Positions 9,533 through 16,361 of a stretch of 64,000 nucleotides of DNA are shown one piece after another. Both the position numbers and the translations under genes were made by a program. How positions within the stretch are numbered: position 1 is the first letter of the stretch; each line of letters begins with the position of its first letter. The notes under the pieces are model-generated. The model saw nothing but the letters and a program-made list of their open reading frames with translations. It did not search any database and was not told where the DNA came from. Location of the stretch: assembly GCA_019163375.1 (NCBI GenBank), contig JAFLKK010000004.1, forward strand, positions 558,001 through 622,000, written 5' to 3'. The DNA is from Paludibacter sp. Lineage in GTDB: Bacteria > Bacteroidota > Bacteroidia > Bacteroidales > Paludibacteraceae.

Positions 9533-10324
9533 TTAAAGTGCTTGGGTATCGGGCGACTTACTAGTTGCTTTTGCTATTTTGACTATGTATTTAAATGTCA
9601 GTTTTGTCAGCGATTTGTATTCCGGGCTTTTTATCCCATAGACGGAGCGAACATAAGTTTTTACGTCAACCGACAGATCAATCATGCCTGTAATCGGAGT
9701 ATACAGAATTTCGTTTCGTTTGGCTCGTGCATGCCCAAAGTTGATAGTGGCAGCAATGGCACGGTCGTTTTTAGCTTTCAGATCGTTCCAAAAGGCACGC
9801 AGGCTAGCTGTTTTAAGCTCCGGTTCGTTAGGTGCATACTCGGATACCGATTCGAAATAGCTAATCAGTTCGTCGAAGTTTGCCAGCTGATTGTCGAAGC
9901 TCATTTGCGAAGTTGAAATCTCCTTTTCCAACTTTCCATCAGTAGTCAGCGCCATCGGGTCCACTGCTTTTTTTGTTTTGGCTCTACGTCCATGAATTTT
10001 ACGCGCAATGGTTTTAGCATTGTCGTCCACACGGTAAATGGTGGCAGTAGATTTCATGGCATCCATGCAGCGGGTTACCAGCGATCCTACCGGTTCGAAA
10101 GCGTCTGCACGTGCAGCCGAAGCATTTTTATACTCTGCTTTCGTCACGTTCATGGCGCTCATTGCCAGTTTGGCATCGACTCCAATTTGCTGTACCATTG
10201 GAATCTGAATCTCTTTTCGGGATGGATTATAAGCCGCCCCGAAGCTTAGTACTGTTGTGGTTAGTTGCTCCCAGTTAGCAACGTTTTTACTATGACCACT
10301 TTCTGAAATTTTACTCATACACAC
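9533..10324 (-). CDS. Conserved-looking hypothetical protein, 263 aa
   Basis: I do not recognise a named family. The protein is soluble, without a signal peptide or membrane segment, rich in Lys and Ala, and predicted mostly helical. A basic patch, KTIARKIHGRRAKTKKAV, lies mid-protein (about residues 103-120). The rest looks like helical hairpins. Two starts are possible, the ATG at 10322-10324 or one two codons later (10316-10318). It has its own -7 box and terminator, so it seems to be a single-gene unit. The basic patch might bind nucleic acid, but nothing else supports that. Confidence 0.75.
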   Translation of the reverse strand: MCMSKISESGHSKNVANWEQLTTTVLSFGAAYNPSRKEIQIPMVQQIGVDAKLAMSAMNVTKAEYKNASAARADAFEPVGSLVTRCMDAMKSTATIYRVDDNAKTIARKIHGRRAKTKKAVDPMALTTDGKLEKEISTSQMSFDNQLANFDELISYFESVSEYAPNEPELKTASLRAFWNDLKAKNDRAIAATINFGHARAKRNEILYTPITGMIDLSVDVKTYVRSVYGIKSPEYKSLTKLTFKYIVKIAKATSKSPDTQAL

Positions 10325-10418
10325 ATTGTTTTAAAAGTTATTATTGTTTTTAATTAAGTCCACAATATAAAACTACAAAACAGTGCTTTCTCTTGTATGT
10401 GATTTGAAATCGTTAATG

Positions 10419-10426
10419 CAAATATA
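10419..10426 (-). promoter_or_regulatory. -7 promoter box (TATATTTG) for the 263-aa protein gene
   Basis: The minus strand reads TATATTTG, an exact TAnnTTTG match, leaving a leader of about 95 nt. The upstream TTG box is not clear. Confidence 0.4.
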
Positions 10427-10626
10427 TAACTTTATTTTTTATGTGAAATAGCCTTGTTCTAGCTTCCGGTTGAAACCTCAAATCGTCCCCTTTCGCGAAA
10501 TCCGATAAATAAAGGATTTGAGCTCAATAAGCACACAAAATCACAAACTCTTAAAAAAATATAAATGTTACATTGGGGTGGGAGAGGGGATGTTTTAATG
10601 CGAAAATAGTCATCAAAACCAAGATG

Positions 10627-10654
10627 AAGTGGTTGGGGTTATCCACTTTTTTTG
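10627..10654 (+). terminator. Orphan terminator-like hairpin
   Basis: AAGTGG pairs with CCACTT around a 10-nt loop, then a run of T residues. No plus-strand gene precedes it within 1 kb, so it either ends an unseen small transcript or protects the cassette region from upstream transcription. Confidence 0.4.
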
Positions 10655-10762
10655 TTTTCTAAAAAATAATACCAAAAAATGGATATTAGGTTAATTATTA
10701 TTTGTATGTTTGTGGAGGAAAATAAACAACATCTTTCATAAAGTGGAAATAGGAGCAAGTCA

Positions 10763-10832
10763 CTTGCAGATATCCAGCTATATGGAGATGTATGTGCAAC
10801 TTAGTTACACAGATATTGGTGTTAGGTGCAAG
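10763..10832 (+). repeat. attC-like right end that opens the cassette array
   Basis: Ends with GTTAGGT at 10821-10827, which matches the integron R' box GTTRRRY exactly, followed by GCAAGCC. The left arm is degenerate (CTTGCA at 10763 can pair with TGCAAG). The bases after GTT are largely complementary to the R'' end of the first cassette at 11561-11575. Confidence 0.4.
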
Positions 10833-10867
10833 CCGAAAAAAAGAAACTACCTTACTAAAAGATTGAA

Positions 10868-11551
10868 ATGAAGCACAAAACTCTTTTGTTATTATTCCTA
10901 CTTTCGACAACAATTATGTTGTTTGGACAAGACTCTACAATGATTAAAGAGACTTGTGAGATGATTCAGGGCTTAAAAAACAAAGATGACATAGACTCTC
11001 AATCGAAAATCTTTTCAAAACAAATGCAAACTTTCTTCTTGTCTTCTTCAACTTTTAGCGAAAGAGAAAGCACTAAGCAAGCAGTTTTTAGATTTGGTTA
11101 TAAATTTATTAGAGAGTTGAATCGAAATTGTCAAGAATGTATAATACCCATTACAATTTCAAAAACTTATCTAACTGACATTGAAAGTAAGTTTAATAAA
11201 AACGAAGTTGACTCATTAGAACAAATATTGAGGACTGTAAGTCGAGGAAAAAACATTTATATTCAAATAATTACCATTGATGATTATTATCCATATAACT
11301 CGATAGAAGACTTTGCGAAAAAGTATAGAGCTGTTTGGGTTGAAAATACGACTTTTAAAAATGGAACAATTCTCATTGCTGTAAGTTTCACAAAAAGACA
11401 GATTAGAATTTCGACTAGTGAAAGTGCAATGAATTTACTGACAGATGAAGAGTGCACAGAAACTAACGACATTATGACACCATATTTTAAACAAGGAAAA
11501 TATTTTGAGGGTTTAATTGAAGGAGTGAAAAATATACGAAGGAAAATATAA
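10868..11551 (+). CDS. TPM domain-containing secreted protein
   Basis: 227 aa. Residues 1-20 form a signal peptide (KTLLLLFLLSTTIMLFGQ), so the protein is exported. The C-terminal half matches the TPM fold (TPM_phosphatase, as in YgcG and plant TLP18.3): DDYYPYNSIEDFAKKYRAVW, NGTILIAVSFTKRQIRISTS, and a closing TPYFKQGKYFEGLIEGV helix. There is no membrane anchor after the TPM domain, unlike many YgcG proteins. The N-terminal ~100 residues are not recognised. It is the first gene of the cassette array; the attC-like element begins 10 bp after its stop. Activity is unknown. Confidence 0.75.
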   Translation: MKHKTLLLLFLLSTTIMLFGQDSTMIKETCEMIQGLKNKDDIDSQSKIFSKQMQTFFLSSSTFSERESTKQAVFRFGYKFIRELNRNCQECIIPITISKTYLTDIESKFNKNEVDSLEQILRTVSRGKNIYIQIITIDDYYPYNSIEDFAKKYRAVWVENTTFKNGTILIAVSFTKRQIRISTSESAMNLLTDEECTETNDIMTPYFKQGKYFEGLIEGVKNIRRKI

Positions 11552-11560
11552 CGAAAGCAA

Positions 11561-11716
11561 AGCCTGGCCACTAACACACTATGGGCACAGACTGGCTGAC
11601 CCCAATAATTCGGGACAAACTGTGCATTCCGGCAGGTTTTGCTCCTGCCTGCCGCAGGCAAGCCATCGAATGCTCCCGCAAACCGCCATTGCCAATTGTC
11701 TCGTCGTTAGGGGAAG
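11561..11716 (+). repeat. attC-like element 1
   Basis: Left arm CACTAACACACTATGGGCA, right end GTCGTTAGGGG with R' GTTAGGG at 11706-11712. The centre contains GCCTGCCGCAGGC, a perfect palindrome. The left end AGCCTGGCCACTAAC is about 70% complementary to the start of its own cassette at 10821. Confidence 0.55.
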
Positions 11717-11747
11717 GGTCAAAATAAAGAAAAACACCCATTAGAGT

Positions 11748-12353
11748 ATGAAAATAGCTTACATTATCAATATTGGATTTCTTGTAGCGGGTGGACTTGT
11801 CTGCTTTCTGACAAGTTGTGGAGACCAAAAACCTCGTAACAATCCAAAACCGATTAAACAAGACACAACAAAACAGAAAACGATAGAAACAAAAGAAAAT
11901 GCTTTCGATGGATTGAGAAATATGGCATTTTCTGCAACACCGGAACAGCTCAAATTATCATTGCCGACAGACAAAGCTATTGTTTACGGAATTATAATGG
12001 ATTGGGGAATGGATGGTGCGACTGCGACAGTTGTTTCATATCAGACAGGAGATGCAAGTTTGTATTTAAGCTCAGGTGGCGGAGTTATTGGAGGCGGACA
12101 ACACGAAAATGTAAGTAGTGCTGCAAAACATTTTGTGAGTTTAGGACAAAGTTTTCTCGACAAGGCTACAAAGACAAAAAAAACGACTTTGCCTGAAACT
12201 GACATAATAAAATTCTACCTTTTGACAAACAAGGGAATTTTCGTTGGTCAAGAACAGATGAAGAATTTCGAAAATAGAAGTTCGACTTGGCTTTCTCTCT
12301 TTGAAGAAGCTAATCTTTTATTGACAGAACTTCGAAAAATAGCTGAAAAATAG
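11748..12353 (+). CDS. Hypothetical lipoprotein
   Basis: 201 aa. The N-terminus is a lipoprotein signal peptide with lipobox LTSC at about residues 21-24, so the chain is expected to be lipid-anchored in the envelope. A charged, low-complexity linker (KQDTTKQKTIETKEN) follows. The rest is a compact domain with a glycine-rich stretch SSGGGVIGGGQHENVSSAA near the middle. I do not recognise the family. It lies in the second cassette and is followed after 19 bp by a small membrane protein gene, with which it may be co-translated. Confidence 0.65.
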   Translation: MKIAYIINIGFLVAGGLVCFLTSCGDQKPRNNPKPIKQDTTKQKTIETKENAFDGLRNMAFSATPEQLKLSLPTDKAIVYGIIMDWGMDGATATVVSYQTGDASLYLSSGGGVIGGGQHENVSSAAKHFVSLGQSFLDKATKTKKTTLPETDIIKFYLLTNKGIFVGQEQMKNFENRSSTWLSLFEEANLLLTELRKIAEK

Positions 12354-12372
12354 AAAATAGGGAATAAGAAAT

Positions 12373-12741
12373 ATGAAGACAAAATTTAAAATCAAAGGAT
12401 TCTTACCATTATTGTTGAGTATACTATTCACGACTATAACTATATTTTTTGCGATTGATCTGTTTACAAATTCAATCGAACAAGATAAAATATTTGTAAG
12501 GTTAATCCTTCTTGTTTTCTTACTATTCACTATGACTTGGCTAATACTAGGTGAAGTGAAAAATAAATTTATCAAAGTGGAATTTAGTGACGACAAAATT
12601 TCTGTGGCGAAAATGGGTGGTTTGTTGCCAACAAAGGAATTTATACCGACAGAAATTGATGGATGGAAGTATTCGATATTAACTTCAAATGGAGGTAATG
12701 ATGAATATTTATATTTGTACTTAGACGGAAAAAAATTATAA
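12373..12741 (+). CDS. Small membrane protein with C-terminal soluble domain, probably frameshifted
   Basis: 122 aa as read. Two membrane helices (about residues 9-28 and 42-59) are followed by a soluble part, VKNKFIKVEFSDDKISVAKM, that looks like the start of a PH-like beta barrel. The frame stops right after DGKK at a run of seven A residues (12729-12735). One extra base there, or a -1 shift on the heptamer A AAA AAA in the correct phase, would extend the protein by a further 42 or so residues to 12863. The stop is therefore probably not the natural end. Function unknown. Confidence 0.55.
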   Translation: MKTKFKIKGFLPLLLSILFTTITIFFAIDLFTNSIEQDKIFVRLILLVFLLFTMTWLILGEVKNKFIKVEFSDDKISVAKMGGLLPTKEFIPTEIDGWKYSILTSNGGNDEYLYLYLDGKKL

Positions 12742-12863
12742 AAGTCTCAGAGTTTTATCATGAAAATTATGATGAGATTAAGCAATATGTAAAGAAGAGA
12801 TACAAAAACTTAGGGTTTGAGAGGTTTAGTTATTTGGACGAACTTAAAGAAATGTTTGAATAA
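12729..12863 (+). other. Frameshifted C-terminal continuation of the preceding gene
   Basis: In the -1 frame after the A7 run the sequence continues as KKIIKVSEFYHENYDEIKQY and ends FSYLDELKEMFE at a TAA at 12861-12863. The composition and the charged helical character suit the end of the same protein. Whether this is a sequencing error, a recent mutation or programmed frameshifting cannot be told from one copy. Confidence 0.5.
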
Positions 12864-12870
12864 AAAAGAA

Positions 12871-13036
12871 AACAACTGCTGTTGAAACGCTATGTGTCAT
12901 TTGCTGACTGATCCCGATAATTCTGGACAAGCTGTGCATTCCGGCAGTTTTGCTCCTGCCTGCCGCAGGCAAGCCCGCATTCACTTTGTCCGTCAGCTGA
13001 CGGACAAATACCTATAACCTCTGTCGTTAGGGGCTA
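12871..13036 (+). repeat. attC-like element 2
   Basis: The right end GTCGTTAGGGGCTAG (R' at 13026-13032) and the centre (GCCTGCCGCAGGC, then TTTGTCCGTCAGC with its reverse complement) match its neighbours. The left arm is diverged: it reads GCTGTTGAAACGCTATG where the others read CCCTAACACACGCTATG. This cassette also holds two genes rather than one, consistent with loss of an internal site or recombination. Confidence 0.5.
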
Positions 13037-13059
13037 GTTTAGAGAAAAGAAAGAAATAC

Positions 13060-14010
13060 ATGAATAGAGTGATTTTAGGATTTATCATACTACTTTTTTT
13101 GAGTTGTGGACACTCGAAAAAAGATATAATTGCAGTTGAGTTCAGAGCTCTTGAAAACTGTGACAAAAATGGAATTCCTAATGACTCATTAGCAAAATAT
13201 TATCCAATCGAATTATACCTAGATACAATTTTCGGATTTTTCAACGGATATGACATAATTCCATTTTCTGAAATAGGTAAAAGAAGATATGCACATAATT
13301 TCGACATTGACATAAGAACTTTGAAAGACACGTTCGAAATTGATTTGAAAAAGACCTCTACACAAAGAATGTATTCATACATGTATTATAAAATGAATGA
13401 ACCTATTTTGTATAGCCATTATTTAAAGAAAGACGTCTACCGATTGACCTCAATAAGATCAGGTTATCATACTCCATTAGTAGTAACAATTGAGAAATGT
13501 AGAGATAGCATTGTGTTAATTGTAAAAGAGCTAAATCGGCGTGTAGACTTTCCTTTTATCAAGAATCCTGGACCAATAGTATTTGTTGAACCTATTGACA
13601 CAAAGAAAGCAGACAAAAATGAAAAACTTCGTTGCAAGGCAATACAAAAAACTTTAGAAGACTCGATTGCAAAAGTTTACAGAAATTGCAACTATCATTT
13701 AGTTATGAATAAGCGAGTGAGAATTTCGAGAGCTGTTTGGGATTCTTTGGAAATTTTGGTGGACTCAGCTAAATTTTGGAAATCGAAACCTGAATTTGAT
13801 CTAAGCCAAGCCGAAGCAGATGATTCACGAATGATATTTGAAGGACATTCTGAAAATGGATACCAAATAAGGATTTCACCAAGTCTACATTTATATAATG
13901 GGCGGTACTTAAAGGCAGGTAGAGACAATTATGATTCGAAAAGCAGTTACACGAAGATTTTCAGATTTATTGCTAGACAAACAAGTTTGAAAGACGAAGA
14001 TATATATTGA
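13060..14010 (+). CDS. Hypothetical lipoprotein, 316 aa
   Basis: The signal peptide ends in LFLSCGHSKK, with the lipidated Cys at residue 16. The mature part is rich in Lys, Asp and Tyr with no recognised domain. The pattern of alternating strands and charged loops suggests an envelope protein facing the periplasm or outside. It is a one-gene cassette: its stop is 6 bp before the left arm of attC-like element 3, and its ATG follows element 2 by about 25 bp. I can assign no function. Confidence 0.65.
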   Translation: MNRVILGFIILLFLSCGHSKKDIIAVEFRALENCDKNGIPNDSLAKYYPIELYLDTIFGFFNGYDIIPFSEIGKRRYAHNFDIDIRTLKDTFEIDLKKTSTQRMYSYMYYKMNEPILYSHYLKKDVYRLTSIRSGYHTPLVVTIEKCRDSIVLIVKELNRRVDFPFIKNPGPIVFVEPIDTKKADKNEKLRCKAIQKTLEDSIAKVYRNCNYHLVMNKRVRISRAVWDSLEILVDSAKFWKSKPEFDLSQAEADDSRMIFEGHSENGYQIRISPSLHLYNGRYLKAGRDNYDSKSSYTKIFRFIARQTSLKDEDIY

Positions 14011-14016
14011 ATTAAA

Positions 14017-14140
14017 AACCAGCCCCTAACACACGCTATGGGCACAGGCTGGCTGACGTGCATTTAGCAGGTTTTGCTCCCGCATTCACTTTGTCCGTCA
14101 GCCGACGGACAAATGCCCATAGCCCGGTCGTTATGTGGCA
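14017..14140 (+). repeat. attC-like element 3
   Basis: The best-formed copy. The left arm CCCCTAACACACGCTATGGG faces the right arm TGCCCATAGCCCGGTCGTTA; GCTATGGGCA pairs perfectly with TGCCCATAGC, and TAAC with GTTA, as in attC L and R boxes. The centre holds the hairpin TTTGTCCGTC/GACGGACAAA. R' reads GTTATGT at 14130-14136. Confidence 0.6.
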
Positions 14141-14166
14141 GTTATAAAAAAGAAAAGAAGACAGGA

Positions 14167-14886
14167 ATGACAAATCGAATTTTACGAGATATTAGATTCT
14201 ACGAAAGCAATTCACATAATGTTGAAGGACATTATCCTGGAGAACTTGGGAATTATTTTAAGCCGACAACTGACACAAAATATATTGGACAAAGAATCGC
14301 GAGAAAATTAAATGAACTAAGTTTCATTTCGGGAACTTTCGACCACATTTATATCAACCTTACAACTGCTCTCGATAAAAATGAAATTCTGATTTCCAAA
14401 AGGTTTATAGACAAAAGAATTCAATATGTTGATTATGGGTTAGAGCCTAGCGAATTCAATTCTTTGAATGAATCAGAAAGAGACAAATTTACGACTGAAT
14501 TAGTTTTTAAAACTTTGAAGCGGCTTTATGAAACAGAGATTTCTTGCTTACAGTTGATTGACGAGGCAAAACAGATAATTGATAAATTCTGCGACAAAAT
14601 TGTTATTGAATACAAGAATAAAAAAACAAAAGATTATAAAGTATATATTGGTTACCAGATACGACCTGAGCGAAATTCCGATTTGTCGAGAATGATTTTG
14701 CATTATATCGACAAGAATACTGACTTCAATTGTGACGTTGACTTGTATCACTATGGGGATATTTATTCCATGGTCGACACAATTAAAATTATTGACAATC
14801 AAATTATTTTGCTACCGAAAAAATCATTTGAAGCTGAAATTGTAGCAAAACATTACGATAAACCGTTTGTGTTTGATATAAAATAA
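14167..14886 (+). CDS. Hypothetical cytoplasmic protein, 239 aa
   Basis: No signal peptide or membrane segment. The protein is Asp/Lys/Ile-rich and mixed alpha/beta. The frame is open back to 14074, but that part is the attC-like repeat, so I chose the ATG at 14167, which follows an A-rich leader. The segment KTLKRLYETEISCLQLIDEA looks like a long helix. The C-terminus, HYDKPFVFDIK, comes 17 bp before the next attC-like left arm. The family is not recognised. Confidence 0.65.
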   Translation: MTNRILRDIRFYESNSHNVEGHYPGELGNYFKPTTDTKYIGQRIARKLNELSFISGTFDHIYINLTTALDKNEILISKRFIDKRIQYVDYGLEPSEFNSLNESERDKFTTELVFKTLKRLYETEISCLQLIDEAKQIIDKFCDKIVIEYKNKKTKDYKVYIGYQIRPERNSDLSRMILHYIDKNTDFNCDVDLYHYGDIYSMVDTIKIIDNQIILLPKKSFEAEIVAKHYDKPFVFDIK

Positions 14887-14896
14887 TGAAAAGGAG

Positions 14897-14990
14897 ATAA
14901 CTAGCCCATAACACACGCTCTTATGTTCATTGGTTGGCTGACCCCGATAATTTGGGGCAAGCTATATCGCATTTAGTTGAAACTGCCTTT
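14897..14990 (+). repeat. attC-like element 4 (left half only)
   Basis: Begins CTAGCCCATAACACACGC, the same left arm as element 3, then TGGTTGGCTGACCCCGATAA as in elements 1 and 2. No right arm with GTTRRRY follows before the AraC gene. The R'' box still pairs with the start of its own cassette at 14130, so only the downstream half is missing. This marks the end of the array. Confidence 0.55.
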
Positions 14991-15021
14991 TAGCTCCCTT
15001 CTTTCGCCACGAAATAAATAG

Positions 15022-15029
15022 TATATTTG
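15022..15029 (+). promoter_or_regulatory. -7 promoter box (TATATTTG) for the AraC gene
   Basis: Exact TAnnTTTG match 24 bp before the regulator's ATG. The expected upstream TTG position falls in the remnant of attC-like element 4 and shows no clear box. Confidence 0.45.
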
Positions 15030-15053
15030 CAATAGATAAACAGATTAAGGTAT

Positions 15054-15968
15054 ATGGACGCAAGTGATGCTATCTCCTATTTTAAGGATATAAGCGCTTT
15101 TCTGAAAGCGTTGAAAACGGTTGCGCCACAGTCCAATCTTTTTCATATCCATCGCCACGAAGATGCTCCCGAAACACATTCGGAGGAAACGCAGCTGTTT
15201 CGTACCAATACTTTTTCGGTGTCGTTGCTCACTGATGGCGAAGCGACCTACAAAATAGGCATGCGGGAATACAGTATGAAGCCGGGCTCTTTCTATTTTA
15301 TGTCGCCACAGCAGTTGCGGTACTATAAAAAGATCAAACCCTGGAAAGGCTATGTGTTTGTGTTTTCGGAAGAATTTATCCGCTTATTTTCCGGCAGTTC
15401 TATTTACACGGAATATCCATTCTTCAAACTGGATGCTAATGTGCAGCTTCAACTGAACAAGGAGCAACTGGCAGATTTGATTCCGTTACTGGAAGAGATG
15501 CATGCTCATTATACCGGCGCCGAAACCGACAAGTTGAAATACATTTTCCATTATATGTCGTTGGTTTTGCTCAATGCCCGTAAATGGTATGCCGAACAAC
15601 ATGCTGCGGTACCGGAAACCGATAAGCCGGCTACACTGTCGAAACTATTCGACGACCTGCTGGAAAAGCATTTCTTCGAAATAGCTTCGCAACATGCCGA
15701 CAAGTTGCTAAGCGTGTCCGACTTTGCCGCTCAACTAAACGTAAGTGCCAACTACCTGAGCGATACGGTAAAAAAAGAGACCGGCAAAACACCTACCCAA
15801 ATTATAAAAGAGCGCACCATTCTTGAAGCAAAATCCTTGCTTCGCAATACCCGACTCACTGTTTCGGAAGTAGCCTACTTTTTGCTTTTTGACGATCCAT
15901 CCTATTTCGCCAAGTACTTTAAAGCAGCCACAGGGGTATCTCCGTCCGATTTCAAAGACCAAAAATAA
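15054..15968 (+). CDS. AraC family transcriptional regulator
   Basis: 304 aa. The N-terminal ~170 residues form a cupin-like sensing domain (TFSVSLLTDGEATYKIG, MKPGSFYFMSPQQLRYYK). The C-terminal ~100 residues hold the double helix-turn-helix of AraC proteins: LSVSDFAAQLNVSANYLSD for the first helix pair and LTVSEVAYFLLFDDPSYFAK for the second, ending GVSPSDFK. It binds DNA and probably controls the adjacent small membrane protein and oxidoreductase genes, since the next -7 box follows within 70 bp. The ligand is unknown. Confidence 0.9.
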   Translation: MDASDAISYFKDISAFLKALKTVAPQSNLFHIHRHEDAPETHSEETQLFRTNTFSVSLLTDGEATYKIGMREYSMKPGSFYFMSPQQLRYYKKIKPWKGYVFVFSEEFIRLFSGSSIYTEYPFFKLDANVQLQLNKEQLADLIPLLEEMHAHYTGAETDKLKYIFHYMSLVLLNARKWYAEQHAAVPETDKPATLSKLFDDLLEKHFFEIASQHADKLLSVSDFAAQLNVSANYLSDTVKKETGKTPTQIIKERTILEAKSLLRNTRLTVSEVAYFLLFDDPSYFAKYFKAATGVSPSDFKDQK

Positions 15969-16032
15969 ACCTTTCAGTAAATTTTACCCGAATAGCAGTA
16001 AATAGTGCCGGACCCGCAAGGTTCGTGCACTG

Positions 16033-16040
16033 TACCTTTG
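16033..16040 (+). promoter_or_regulatory. -7 promoter box (TACCTTTG) downstream of the AraC gene
   Basis: Fits TAnnTTTG and lies 26 bp before the small membrane protein ATG, suggesting a promoter controlled by the AraC regulator. No TTG box is visible, which would suit an activator-dependent promoter. Confidence 0.4.
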
Positions 16041-16066
16041 TATCATTAATTCAAACTAAAAATGAT

Positions 16067-16327
16067 ATGGAACTACTTTTTAAATACTATGGGCTCGACT
16101 GGTTGTCGATACTATTAAGCATTATTGCTGTGATTAAACTTGGAAATCGTGTGAAATGGGGCTTTATTGCCTTCCTTGCTGCCAACATCCTCTGGATACT
16201 TATTGGAGTTACGTTACTAAAAAGTTATGCTATCGCTGTTGGAAATACTGTGTTTTTGATAACCAACCTCAGAGGCTATTTTAAATGGAGTACTCCGAAC
16301 GAAGCAAAAGAAAAATCTGTTTTATAA
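16067..16327 (+). CDS. Small integral membrane protein, 86 aa
   Basis: About three membrane helices (LDWLSILLSIIAVIKLG, WGFIAFLAANILWILIGVTL, IAVGNTVFLITNLRGYFKW). The layout, with a Trp/Asn-rich core and the ending NLRGYFKW, recalls one repeat unit of PnuC- or SWEET-like transporters, but the similarity is weak. An upstream in-frame codon at 16025 exists; the ATG at 16067 just after an A-rich stretch is preferred because it starts at the hydrophobic region. It sits between the AraC gene and the reductase, 34 bp before the latter, probably in one operon. Confidence 0.7.
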   Translation: MELLFKYYGLDWLSILLSIIAVIKLGNRVKWGFIAFLAANILWILIGVTLLKSYAIAVGNTVFLITNLRGYFKWSTPNEAKEKSVL

Positions 16328-16361
16328 AAATTCAACAACGAACATTTTAAATAATAAAGAT

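Larger units (their letters stand above)
10325..10762. other. Intergenic stretch without a gene
   Basis: Holds the promoter box of the minus-strand gene (10419-10426) and a plus-strand hairpin AAGTGG/CCACTT with a T-run at 10627-10654 that looks like a terminator. No gene is seen upstream of that hairpin on the plus strand. No credible ORF is present. Confidence 0.5.
10821..14990 (+). mobile_element. Integron-type gene cassette array without integrase (CALIN-like)
   Basis: Five plus-strand orphan genes are separated by imperfect palindromes that share a left arm (TAACACACGCTATGGGCA), a middle with strong hairpins, and a right end CGTTAGGGG or CGTTATGTGG. In integrons the first bases of a cassette pair with the R'' box of its own attC. 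That rule is seen here: GTTAGGGGCTAGTTT (13026) against AAACCAGCCCCTAAC (14016), and GTTATGTGGCAGTTAT (14130) against ATAACTAGCCCATAAC (14897). The genes are visibly more AT-rich than the flanks. No integrase gene is in the window. Calling it an integron array is inference. Confidence 0.55.

Noticed and set aside
12729-12741. Transposase-type programmed frameshift
   Set aside because: The heptamer is right for slippage, but the protein is a small membrane protein, not a transposase, and no stimulatory stem is seen; an indel remains equally likely.
14074-14166. Longer N-terminus for the 239-aa cassette protein
   Set aside because: The extension is a translation of attC-like element 3 and contains its right arm.
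10868-15968. Defence island or toxin-antitoxin cluster among the orphan genes
   Set aside because: Cargo consists of lipoproteins, a TPM protein and unknowns; no nuclease, ATPase or toxin-antitoxin motif is visible.
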